Positions 31,135 to 41,673 of a DNA stretch of 64,000 nt are shown here, one piece after another. How positions within the stretch are numbered: position 1 is the stretch's first letter; every line of letters begins with the position of its first letter. A model generated the notes under the pieces. It was given only the letters and a program-made list of their open reading frames with translations. It searched no databases and was not told the DNA's origin. Source of the DNA: Azolla caroliniana (Eukaryota > Polypodiophyta); assembly GCA_043228905.1 (NCBI GenBank), contig JBHGNT010000007.1:19220001-19284000 (forward strand), read 5' to 3'. Position numbers and translations under genes: made by a program.

Positions 31135-31503
31135 GTCATTGCCTCAGTTGTAACCGCCGCCTGTGGCGAAGATTGTGAGCACGAGGTCGTTGCCTTCGTG
31201 AACTCACTGTTGTACATTCTTACATAGTGACAGTTTGCAGCCAGTGGGCTGCCGTGGTTTTTTTCCCTAGTTTGGGGTTTTCCATGTAAACCTCCTGTGT
31301 ACTCTTCTCTTCTTTGTGTCGTTTATTATTTCCCGTTTTCTGTGTATGATTCTAAGCTCGGTTGTGGCCGAGCATTGCGGATAAGGAGCGTTGAGTTCAC
31401 GACAGAAGGATGTTCGACACGTTCCGGAGGTTCGGCTGAACCTGATATCAGCCGGTCGACTGGATGATGAAGGCTACACTACATAGGTAGCATCCAGAAC
31501 GGA

Positions 31504-32650
31504 GTGATGAAGTTCAGCAAAGGGAGCCTAATAGTGGCTCGAGCCCAAAAGGTCAACACACTGTACTTAATGCATGCCTGGATATTCTGGGAAGAAGTGA
31601 ACGTAGCATCCGACATTGCCGATGAGCTATGGCACAAAAAACTGTGTCACATGAGTGAGAAGGGGATGAAGAGACTTGCCGAAGGCAATCTCATTCCGGT
31701 GAAGGACGTGCACCGATTGCTTGGCCGGCAAGCAAAACCGAACCTCCTTCTGGTCAAGACCACTAATGAGACGGAATGCACCACTAGAACTAGTGCATAC
31801 GGATGTGTATCAAGTGGACACGAAGTCACATGCCGGATCGCAGTACTTCGTGACGTTCATAGATGACCACTGCCAGAAGTTGTGGGTCTCATCGTTGAAG
31901 ACGAAGGATCAAGGGTTATCTGTCTTCAAGGAGCTCCAGGCGAGAGTGGATCTGAAGGCGGTTAGAGCGGACAACGGAGGAGAATACCGGGGGTAGTTCG
32001 AGGAGTACTGCCGGTCGAAGGGAATCCAGCTCGAATTCACCGTGCCGAAGACGCCGGAATTGAACGGGCTGTCCGGAGCATGCTAGCACATGCAAAGTTA
32101 CCCAAGACGTTTTGGGCTGAGGCGTTGACGACAACCGCCTATGTGATAAACAGATCGCCCTTAGTACCCTTGAACAGAGACTCACCATAGAAAGTATGGA
32201 CCGGTAAGGACGTATCTTACCAGCATCTGAAGGTGTTTGGGTGTCTCACTTACGTACATGTGGCAAAGGACAAGAGAGCAAAGCTGGATCCGAAGTCCTG
32301 GCCATGCATATTCCTTGGATACAGTGATGATGAGTTCGGTTACCGGGTGTGGGATTTGGTCGACAAGAAGGTGTTCGGGAGTCGGGACATAGTCTTCATG
32401 GAAGACAGGACCATTGTCGACTGGGAGTTGGAGAAGAAGATGATGAACTCCGGATCATCCAATGAAAACTGGTTAGAGGACACAAGGACCTACCCGGTTG
32501 AAAACCGGATGCCAGCCGGTAACCGGATGAACTCGATGAACCGGCCGGATACAGACAAGAAACAAAACTGGCCAAAGAAGAAGAAGAAGACACCGGAACC
32601 GGACAAGATCCCGAATCGAATTCGGATTCGGAACAAACGGAGGAACCGAT
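31504..32650 (+). pseudogene. Copia copy 2 pre-integrase and integrase remnant
   Basis: The GAG_pre-integrase part reads MKFSKGSLIVARAQKVNTLY and ELWHKKLCHMSEKGMKRLAE. Integrase follows after a frame change with HTDVYQVDTKSHAGSQYFV and RADNGGEYRG, then a stop (31996). Compared with copy 1, 34 nt are missing near 32071, removing the AERMNRT segment with the catalytic glutamate and shifting frame. The C-terminal part (FGCLTYVHVAKDKRAKLDPK, about 32233 on) is open again. Confidence 0.88.
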
Positions 32651-32723
32651 AGTCAGAAACCAAGGACGGAGATATCCTCTCTGAGAGACAAGAGCCCCCT
32701 GGAGATTTCCATATGCAGAGCAT

Positions 32724-33731
32724 GTGTTGCTAATCGATGAGGGGGAACCGGAAAGCTTCGAAGAAGTAAAGAGAGACACCCACAGCCGCAAGTGGTTGAG
32801 TACCATGCAGGATGAGATGGATTCCCTACATGAGAACCACACATATGAATTGACAGAGTTGTCGAAAGGGAAGAGAGTCGGGAGACTCCGGAACAAGTGG
32901 GTGTACAAGAAAAAACCGGGAGATGTCGGAAACCCACCAAGATACAAAGCCCGGATCGTGGTGAAGGGCTTCAAGCAGGAAAAGGGAGTGGACTTCGATG
33001 AGATCTTTGCCCCGGTAGTAAAGATGACATCCATCTGGACAGTATTGGGCATAGCGGCAAGCATGGACCTCGAGGTAGAGCAGCTAGATGTCAAGACGGC
33101 ATTCCTACATGGCAACCTCGAAAAAGAGATCTACATGCATCAACCGGAAGGATTCGAGAAGAAAGGGAAGGAGCACTTGGTGTGCCGGCTGAAGAAGAGC
33201 TTATATGGACTGAAGCAAGCTCCCCGGCAATGGTACTGGAAGTTTGACTCCTTCATGACCGATCAAGGGTACCACAAGACGCAGGCCGATCACTACGCGT
33301 TTGTGAAGAAATTTTACGGAGGAGATTTCCTTATACTCCTCTTATATGTGGATGATATGTTGATTGTCGGACGAGACCAAGGCAAGATTCGGATGCTGAA
33401 GAAGGCTTTGAACCGAACCTTCTCAATGAAAGACTTGGGTTCGGCAAGACAAATATTGGGAATGCACATCATCCGGGACCGGTCGAAGAAGTTGTTGTGG
33501 TTGTCACAGGAGAAGTACATGACAAAGGTGTTTCAACGGTTCAACATGTCGGAGGCAAAACCAGTCGGATCGACAGTTCTAGCAAATTGCAAGCTATCCG
33601 GAAAACAAAGCCCGACCACAAAGGCAGAGAAGACAGATATGATGAAGATACCATATGCCTCTGCCGTTGGAAGCTTGATGTACGCGATGGTATGTACCCG
33701 GCGGATATCGGATATGCAGTCGGAGTGGTGA
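32724..33731 (+). pseudogene. Copia copy 2 reverse transcriptase (long open frame)
   Basis: A 335-codon frame covers most of RT without a stop: NKWVYKKKPGDVGNPPRYKA, DFDEIFAPVVKMTS, QLDVKTAFLHGNLEKEIYM, KSLYGLKQAPRQWY, and catalytic YVDDMLIVG near 33350. It ends by frameshift at about 33700 (CTRRISD); the expected continuation DIGYAVGVVSRYMSN lies in another frame. Copy 2 RT is thus better preserved than copy 1. Confidence 0.92.
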
Positions 33732-34315
33732 GCCGATACATGAGCAATCCCGGAAGAGAGCACTAGAACACAATCAAGTAGATACTCTGGTATCTGAAAG
33801 GCACCTTGAGTATGTGCCTCCAGTTCGGCTCTGGTAATCCCCAATATGACGGATTCACGGATTTGGATATGTCGGCTGATGTGGATACCAACCGGTCTAC
33901 ATCCGGATATGTCATGGCAGGGGGAGTTGTTTCGTGGCAGTCGAGGCTATAGAAGACGGTTGCGTTGTCAACCACGGAAGCGGAGTACATGGCAGTTGTG
34001 GAAGCCGGCAAGGAGATAATTTGGATGAAGGACTTCATCGGAGAGCTAGGGATCCAACAGGAGGAATACCGGCTCTACTGCGATAGTCAAAGTGTCATCC
34101 ACCTTGCAAAGAACGCGGCCTTCCATTCCCGAACGAAACATATCCAGTGGAGGTACCACTGGATCTGGGAGAGAGTGGAAGATCAAGAGTTCGTGCTGAC
34201 GAAGATCCACACGGAAGAGAACAGGTCGGATATGTTGACCAAGGTGTTGACAACCGACAAGTTAGATGCATGCCGAAAGCGGATCGGGCTGGCGAGACAT
34301 CCCATGCTGGAGTGA
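33732..34315 (+). pseudogene. Copia copy 2 RNase H
   Basis: STSGY- and VSWQSRL-type blocks lie around 33895-33950 with an in-frame stop nearby, then an open frame from about 33965 (STTEAEYMAVVEAGKEIIW, YCDSQSVIHLAKNAAFHSR) to the terminal stop at 34313-34315. Upstream parts carry further stops near 33765 and 33780. Confidence 0.88.
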
Positions 34316-34325
34316 AGGGGGAGAT

Positions 34326-34565
34326 TGTTGGGAAATCGGTCCCTCCTGATGGGATCCGGTTATGAATGAAGAGGACCCGGTGAGAACCGGAAGAGACCCG
34401 GAAACCGGATCGAATGGACCTGATGAGAACCAGAAGAGAAGACATATTTGTAAATATGTTTTGAGTAAGCCTATTGAGGCTATATTTGTAAATAGCCCTA
34501 AGTTCATATAAGTATAAATATGACTTAGGCCAAACACTTTATAGCGTGTGTTGTAGTGGTTGTTG

Positions 34566-34611
<46 letters not shown>

Positions 34612-34888
34612 CAGAGCGATACTCTATTGTAACCACCGGTTGGCGAAGATACAGAGCTCGAGGTCGTCTCCGAGTCTCTGTTTGTACCTTTCTCCTATAG
34701 TGATAGTTGGAGTCTGTGGGCTCCCGTGGTTATTCCCATTTAGGGTTTTCCATGTAAACATCTTGTGTACCCTCTATTGTTTGTGTGTGTGTACGTGCGT
34801 TCACTCCCTACTTCCCATTTCTGTGTTTGATTTTCATTGAAGTGATTCAAGACTCGGCTATGGCTGAGCAATATTCCGCATTATTTCA
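34326..34888 (+). mobile_element. Copia LTR, 3' of copy 2 (563 bp)
   Basis: Begins TGTTGGGAAATCGGTCC after the polypurine tract and ends near CATTATTTCA. It shares ACATATTTGTAAATATG, a TATA-like AAGTATAAATATGACTTAGG and the GA array position with the shared LTR, but lacks the expanded 54-bp minisatellite. The end is set by analogy to the TTCA end of the solo LTR. Confidence 0.82.
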
Positions 34889-36600
34889 TCAAGAAGTAAT
34901 TAGAAACATTGTAAGGAAAATAGATTAAAAAGATATTATGAGGTGCCGCATACGGAAAGATGTATCGATCCAAGTAAACACCGTTTTGTATCCGAACCGG
35001 CTACCTATATAAGGAGTTTGGATTGTATTGATTAGGCAACGAGTAATATAATTCATTGTTGTTATAGTTTCTGTACTTGCCTTTTGCACGTCTATGTTTT
35101 AATCTTACACATGTTAATTCATATCTGGATTGTGTGCCACAAAGTGTATCGGATAACCGTATATATATATATATATATCGGGGAACGTAACCAGATAATG
35201 CATAATCATACGTGCACATAATTCCATTCCTCTGACCACACATTTGGATACTACTCCGAAAAGGAATACATTGTGTTTGAGACTAAGACTTAGTCCAAGA
35301 TAAACATATATATATACACACACACACATATGAAATATTGTATGTTTTAGTTTGTGTGTGGTATTACATTTTAGCTCTTACATTGTAACACTGCCTTCTT
35401 AATATCAAGTACAACTTGTTCTACATTGTTATTTAATCTCTCTCTTTGTCAATCCTTTCCATCGTGTTTTGGCTCTTCTTAATTTTCATGTAACAACTCA
35501 TGTCATCCATCAAAGGTAGTGTCCTTTTAATGATGCTAAGATTCCTACAATATCCTCCTCTAGAGTCTAGAACACACTTATATCCAACATGTCATTCAAA
35601 CAATATTTGAAAACTTAAGTGCATATGCCTATTCCCATCCTTAACAAAGCATCTCAATCGATGCCCCACAAACTGTTTCATTGGGGGTTTACATTTAAGA
35701 GATGTGAACTTGCAATAAGCAATTTCTTTTTTTGAATTGTTGAAATGGTAGATAGTAGTCATCGTTTGTTACAATGTCAAATTACTCACCAAATTTAGGG
35801 TTACATTTCTCAAAATTGCTAAAATTTGTCACATTTTTTTTATGCTAAGATAGTGAGTGTTGTCATGATAATAATCATGACATTACTACAAAGTAGAAAA
35901 ATGAAAGAGAGAATGAAGAAGAACGAGGTAAATTCAGAGAGTTAACGAGATCGAGAATTGGCAAGCTAATGTAGGTGGAGTAACTTTATTAGAGTAAAAA
36001 ACTAATTACATTTAGAAAATGTTTCATCTTGATCGAGTACCTCTTTAAATAGGTTTTACTCTGAAATGCATGAACATTGAGATTGGGAATTCCCGCGTCA
36101 TGTTGAGCATATAATATTCTCTTAGACAAAATATAAGGCAATAACGCAATTGGTGTAATGGTTCGAATTTGACGCATGCTCCAATAAAGGTCATGAGTTG
36201 CCTTTTAGTGGTGAGATGTCATGATACTGTGCAATTCACATAGCTCAATTTGAGATCATAGATTGGGATCATTTTCCTTTTTCTAAGATATTGAGGATTG
36301 CGTCATAATTGAAATATACACAATTTTTCTATATTTCATGGGAGGGATGGAGTTACCTAAAAACTAAAAGGGTTAGAAGTGTTTACCTAAAAAATGTTAA
36401 GAGTTAACTCAGTACATAAAGTTTCTTGATGTATCTCTGCTTCCCATGGGTTAAGATTCGCTTTTGAGATAAAAATGTTTGTACATGAATAGAGCATTCA
36501 CATACAAGCTCACCGGTCTAGGTTATACTTTAAGGAAGCCACCCAAGTTGTCATATCCTCTAAATAAGTCATCAAATGCCTCATCCTCTATGTTGACCAT
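34889..36600. other. AT-rich intergenic DNA with short AT/CA microsatellites
   Basis: (AT)n at about 35160-35178 and a TATATACACACACAC tract near 35310. A SINE-like phrase (CGCAATTGGTGTAATGG, then AGGTCATGAGTTGCC) lies at about 36138-36205, weaker than the other SINE heads. No gene is seen. Confidence 0.5.
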
Positions 36601-36639
36601 TTATAAAAGTAAGTGAGTTATTCGTTGCATACATCTCAT

Positions 36640-38010
36640 ACTTTATTTTGATGTCGAGGGCAAAGTACTCTAAGGGCTCTACAAGAATTAAGACTCATGT
36701 TGATTATAAGGCATAGTTGAATACAATCACTAGGCATTCTTGAATATTGAATCCAAAATTTAAGGTTAAGAATTGTAACTAAAATATTCCAATTTGGAAT
36801 TTTTTTAGCATCTTGTGATTTCATCCTTAGACTTTGCATTAGCCATCCCTCAATAATTATATACTGCTTAGGCCATAGAGGCTCTAAGAAGTCTTCTACA
36901 CACCAAGGTTTGAGCCTTCTTTTTATGTCACCTTTTATAGATGTAAGAAATAGTGTTTTCAATTTCTTTTGTGTGGAATTGGATTTAACATTCATAAGGA
37001 GGGTCGATATTTATCGTTAAATATTGATGTTTTGTTGGAAATGCTCGTGAGGTACCGTATCAAAAGCTTCCGAAAGTTTGTAAATCAACAATAAAATCCT
37101 TTCACCTTTCAATTGACTTTCCCCCTTTAGGACTAGATCAATGGTGACATAGTGATCAATGGTCTTATAATATTTTCAAAACCCTACCTATTTGTATGTT
37201 CTCTTTCCATTCTCTTCAATCCTTGCACTCAACTTTGCTAGCATTACACATCCAAATAGCTTTATAGTAAAAGAAACAACCATGATTATCTTACAATTAT
37301 TTATACTATTTGTATTTATCTAAAATTTCCCCCATTCAATCTCAAAGAGTGACAAGGTGGTCAATAGTGTTTCGGAAATCTACTTATTAGGATGCTCTCT
37401 TTCAATTCTATTCGGCCCATTCACTTAGATTTTCTTTCAATACACATCCAAATAGCTTTATATGATACAACCAACCACAGTTGCTAGATATATGTTTTGC
37501 CATTTGTAAATTTCACACTTTCTATAAAGGTTTGATCCAATTTGTACTCCATGTTGGAGTGCACAATTAAACATATCACGTATCCCAATATCTGTTTCCT
37601 TTCTCATCCATTTGAGCATATTTACCTTGATAATGGCCAATTTATTAAGTTCTTTACATGCATTCTCAATGGTAAGAAGGAAGACATATATTGGAGAGAA
37701 TCTTCTCATGTTCGATTACTCATATAAATTATGACGCATATACCAATAAGACTTATAATAGTATCATAGTTTTTGGCACTCCTTTTTATAGAATTTGTTT
37801 TCTCAAGCCAAATTTATTGGTGCCTTCGCAATCATGGAACAATCTCTTTGTGTGGATGAAAAAATTACTTGCTTGAAAGTTTCACATTTGCATTGTTTTG
37901 GAGTTGATCTTTGTGAGTTTGAAGCCATCTTGGTATTTTTATGTGCTTTTTTAAAGTCTACGTACAAATATGGTTCTCTTGCACTTTGGCGAACATGGTC
38001 ACTCTAAGCA
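36640..38010 (-). mobile_element. LINE relic, second lineage
   Basis: On the - strand, a block near 37040-37100 translates with an AFDTVP motif of a non-LTR reverse transcriptase. A block near 37850-37920 matches the stretch at about 19990-20040 of the intron-7 LINE in the same relative order. No long frame survives. Confidence 0.5.
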
Positions 38011-41000
38011 TTTGTGTATATTTAAGAGCAATACATAAAGTTCTATGATTTGATTATGTAGTTCATTTGCCATGTGAAAATTGATGTATACATCACATAG
38101 AAATTAGATGAGATGAAACATCACCTTCTTCATAAAGAAAAAGTGGCCTATGAGACCAATAGCTACATCCATCTGAATCTTATAGAAGTCTTACAAGAAT
38201 AAAGTAACTCAACATAAAGTATGCAGTGTGCACAAATTATGTAGGTTTCCCATGCAAATATGGTTACGATAAAATATAATTATATATCAACCATGGGTAC
38301 AAGTAAGGTGGAGGATACACCATAAATAAACAAATAAATATCTTGGAGAGGCAAAACACATGGATCAAGCCATGAAAGGTCGAGAGAGAGAGAGAGAGAG
38401 AGTGTGTGTGTGTGTGTGTGTGTGTGCACAATTCACACAACTTGACCTAAGATTAAAGATGGAGATTGTCTTCCTATTTATGTGATATTGGGGATTGCGT
38501 CATAATTGGGATCTCTTTAGTGCCTTTTTATTTGATAGTAGACATTGAGTTAAAGCATATCTACAAAAATTGAAGGGAGTATTGACGCGGCAGCTTTTGT
38601 TTATTGGAACACGTCGGAATTCTTTCATCAGTGGAGTGTTTGTCTTGCCTATTGGCAATTTAACATGTCCCACTACCCATGTAGCAGTGCACCACTTGGT
38701 TATAATATCATTGTCGTGTTTTTCATACACAATCATTAATATAATTGTGTGTTTCCACTAGAGAGAGAGAGAGCAAGCGAGAGAGAGATGTCTTAAAACT
38801 TTTCTTGGTTTGGCCTTCAAAAGATATATTTTCGGTTTTTTTAGGTTCAAGTTTGAGCTTGCCATCAAAATAATACGAAATTTATTTTGCCTCCAAAAAA
38901 TAGAAGGCGGTATGATTTACATCTTTTAAGATTTTGGCTATTAGAAAACAAGGAAATTTCCATATTAGGGCAAGCTAGATGTGCACACTCTTCCTCAATC
39001 AACGGTTTGAGGTTGAGACGTATCTCATACATTGATGTGAAGCTTTCACGTCCATTTGCTAATGCTTCTTATCATCAATTATCCAATACATCAAACTCGC
39101 AGAACTTTTTCATCTTAGGCAAACCAATCCTAGCCTCTTAAGAACTTATGCTCTCTATTTAAATATAGGAGTGGCCCTTAGATAAAATAAATGAGGAGAT
39201 TGTGACTATAGATGCCCTTGGCTTTTGAAGGCTCTTCCTAGGTTCCATAGGGCATATTTTTAGTGTCCATAGGACCGTAAATAATTATTGTGTTTTGGGC
39301 ATCGTAACAGATGTTGTATGTTCATTGGGTGATGATTCAACACCAAGGAGGTGGGTTGAAACCAACTTTGCGCAAAAGGTGCGGGTGGTTAAGATATCCA
39401 ATCTATTTGTGATGATAATATGCAATATAGAGAATGGGAAATGCTAGACCAAATGGTTTTGAATGTCATATATTGATAAAATCTTAGTTTGATTGTTTTT
39501 GTAATTGCCTATAGGCTCCTTTACTAGCTTAGCCTATATGTCCAAATTTTGTAACGTTCTATAGGGCCTTCGTATACTAGGAAAAGTCTCGAAAAGTGGG
39601 TGAATTTCTTAATGGCTAATAACAGTACTTGAATAAATGTTATTCCTATGGGAAGTGGATCATTTATTACTAGCTTCTTTCCTCTCTCTCTACCATATTC
39701 GCCTATTTTTAATTCATGGCAGAGACATGGCATCACATTGGGCTCTACGAATAGTATGTGTCCCTCCTATAACCAACATTTCCATCTACATGTCTCAATG
39801 TGCAATCCATACACACACAGAAATGAAATGTCGTATTAGCATTTGCTAAAAAGGGGTAATTAATATGTAGTAGTTGAAACAACTTTGTCCTTGGAACAAT
39901 CTTGATGCAATGTGTAACGTCTTATGTAAAAATCTATAACCATTGAGGCCAAACCCACTCCAAAGAGTATCAAAAAGTAAACAAACATGTGCTAGTTATG
40001 CACTTGAAAATGTAGTCTTTTACAATTGCATGTCCCTTTAGCGTAGCTAGCACACCTTCTCATGTTATGGAAGTGTCTAACATAGTTAGCTAGCTTTTCA
40101 TAGCTATTGTACAATGCATCCAATGTGTAAATTAAGAGATGCAGAATAAGGCCATACAACTTAAATTAGGAATTCATCACAACATGCCAGTGTGAATTGT
40201 CTTCCACACCTAGTCTACAAGCCATGTCAAGGACTCTAGCATTAGTCTCTCATATCTACAAGCCATGTGACAAACTCTATGTTATCCTCTCATATATTGT
40301 GTTAGCCTCTCATATCTACAAGCCTGTGCAGGACTCTAGAGTTAGCCTCATATATCCATGTGGATAGATGTCACAATGCAATTATTGGGAGCTGACATGA
40401 GTTAGAGCCTCTACTAGAATTAGTTTTCACACATCTTGGCTTCATAATCTCATGTCTCACAAGAGCCATTGCCTAAACAATCCTACAAATCATAGATATG
40501 AGAGACCTCTCCATTAGACCTCCATCAAATTGTTAAGCGCATAGAAATCAGCTTTGGGTAGTCTAGCAATTAATCTACACTCGTGGCTTTGAAAGAGGGT
40601 GGGAGTAAGCAATGTAAATTGAGTTATATAAGAAAGAAATTGATTCTTTATCAGATAACAGACAGATTTGCACAAAAAAATACAGTTTTCATTCAATCAA
40701 ATTGACTGCCATTCAGAAATACCACACAACACAAAATCCTCAGCCACCTAAATGTTCCAAAACCATTTAATATCAACCATATAAAATAATCATTATGAAG
40801 AACAAAAAAACAACAAAATTCTCAGAAGCCTAAATACAGACCTGGTTACTCCGAAACCATTTATTCTCGGATGTGTAAATCAATGCATTATTAAGAATAA
40901 AATAGGATCAAAAGTGGGAACTTGAAAGTTTTTGTTTGACGAGAGACAATCCCTCCTCCCATATCTCTGAACCATTAAGTTTTTACATGGAATTCAAATA

Positions 41001-41160
41001 GGGAAAGATTCATACATTTTACAAGTTGCATTTGTGAAGATGTGATTTTCAGAAAGGCCTTGCAAGCAGTCACACAGTAACTGAAAGTTCCATTTATAAG
41101 AGCATTTTTTTCAATCTTTTCATGACAACTGAGAAGAACCTCATCGCCCAATAAATAACA
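38011..41160. other. AT-rich intergenic DNA, no gene recognised
   Basis: Contains (GA)n(GT)n at 38381-38426 and a small tandem repeat at 40212-40360. The short frames, including one of 84 codons at 38887-39141, have no recognisable motif. Confidence 0.5.
40212..40360. repeat. Degenerate minisatellite on CTCATATCTACAAGCC
   Basis: Three to four units combine TCTACAAGCCATGT, GGACTCTAGxxTTAG and CCTCTCATAT. Unit lengths vary from about 40 to 60 bp. Confidence 0.75.
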
Positions 41161-41171
41161 ATATAGTCATT

Positions 41172-41270
41172 TTCAGTTTGGACTTATCTGCTTACTCTTT
41201 AATAGTTTCACCAGAAATAGCATCTCCACATCAGTTTGGACTTATCTGCTTATTCTTTAATAGTTGCTTC
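41172..41270. repeat. 57-bp-spaced direct repeat in the 3' flank of the GT43 gene
   Basis: CAGTTTGGACTTATCTGCTT followed by A/TCTTTAATAGTT occurs at about 41175 and 41232. It lies just downstream of the stop codon on the gene strand, so it is probably in or near the 3' UTR. Confidence 0.8.
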
Positions 41271-41435
41271 GTATAGAAGGGCGATGCTTCTTTATGTATG
41301 AGAGAGCTGTATATCAGACCTTTCTTACATCAAGTCAGCTCGAGCATGCGCACAACGACAATGGAGTTAGAGCATGTATCTTCTTACCATTTGCAATGTC
41401 TACATGAATCCAAATTACACTTTCCGTTTGTCCTA

Positions 41436-41673
41436 TTACCATTGTTCACTGTCTGTGCTGACCCTGGCTGGCTTTGTTCGACGAGAACTCTTTCGTCCTT
41501 TTCCACCTTTACTGCCCTTACTTCGTCGTTGTTTTACATTAGCAATGTTGGTTGATTGAAGAAGTGGTGGTGGTGGGGAAGATGATATCATCGTTGGAGG
41601 AACAAAATCTTCAGCTCTCCAAGGGGTGCTTCGAGACGGCACAACTATATCCAAACGAGGATCGATTATCCAC
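41436..41673 (-). CDS. IRX14: GT43 gene exon 3
   Basis: Begins after ATACGCAG with WIIDPRLDIVVPSRSTPW, the typical GT43 C-terminal motif, then a proline run (SSSPPPPLLQ) and a basic low-complexity tail ending DSEQW. The 2.57-kb intron upstream has no recognised gene. A stretch near 43850-44000 resembles the AAATGCCC-rich repeats at 47.2-48.2 kb. Confidence 0.85.

Larger units (their letters stand above)
30586..31399 (+). mobile_element. Copia LTR (814 bp) shared by copies 1 and 2
   Basis: Starts TGTTGGGAGACAGG right after the polypurine tract and ends near GTTGAGTTCA. The start matches the LTR at 34326 and the solo LTR at 55494-55995, where a target duplication fixes the true ends. A TATA-like AGTATAAATATGACTTA lies at about 31012. 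It is longer than its relatives because of the 54-bp minisatellite at 30683-30941. The exact 3' end is less certain than the 5' end. Confidence 0.82.
31400..34325 (+). mobile_element. Ty1/copia copy 2, internal region, 5'-truncated
   Basis: Same family as copy 1. It starts after the shared LTR. A TGATATCAGCCGGTCGAC phrase near 31445 looks like the primer-site region, and then it enters the pre-integrase domain directly: gag and protease are absent. Integrase has a stop and a deletion. The RT frame is largely open (32724-33731). RNase H is frameshifted. It ends in the polypurine tract GAAGGGGGAG before the LTR at 34326. Confidence 0.92.

Noticed and set aside
32396-33115. A 239-codon - strand frame
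   Set aside because: Antisense shadow of copia copy 2; serine/proline-rich composition follows from the sense codons.
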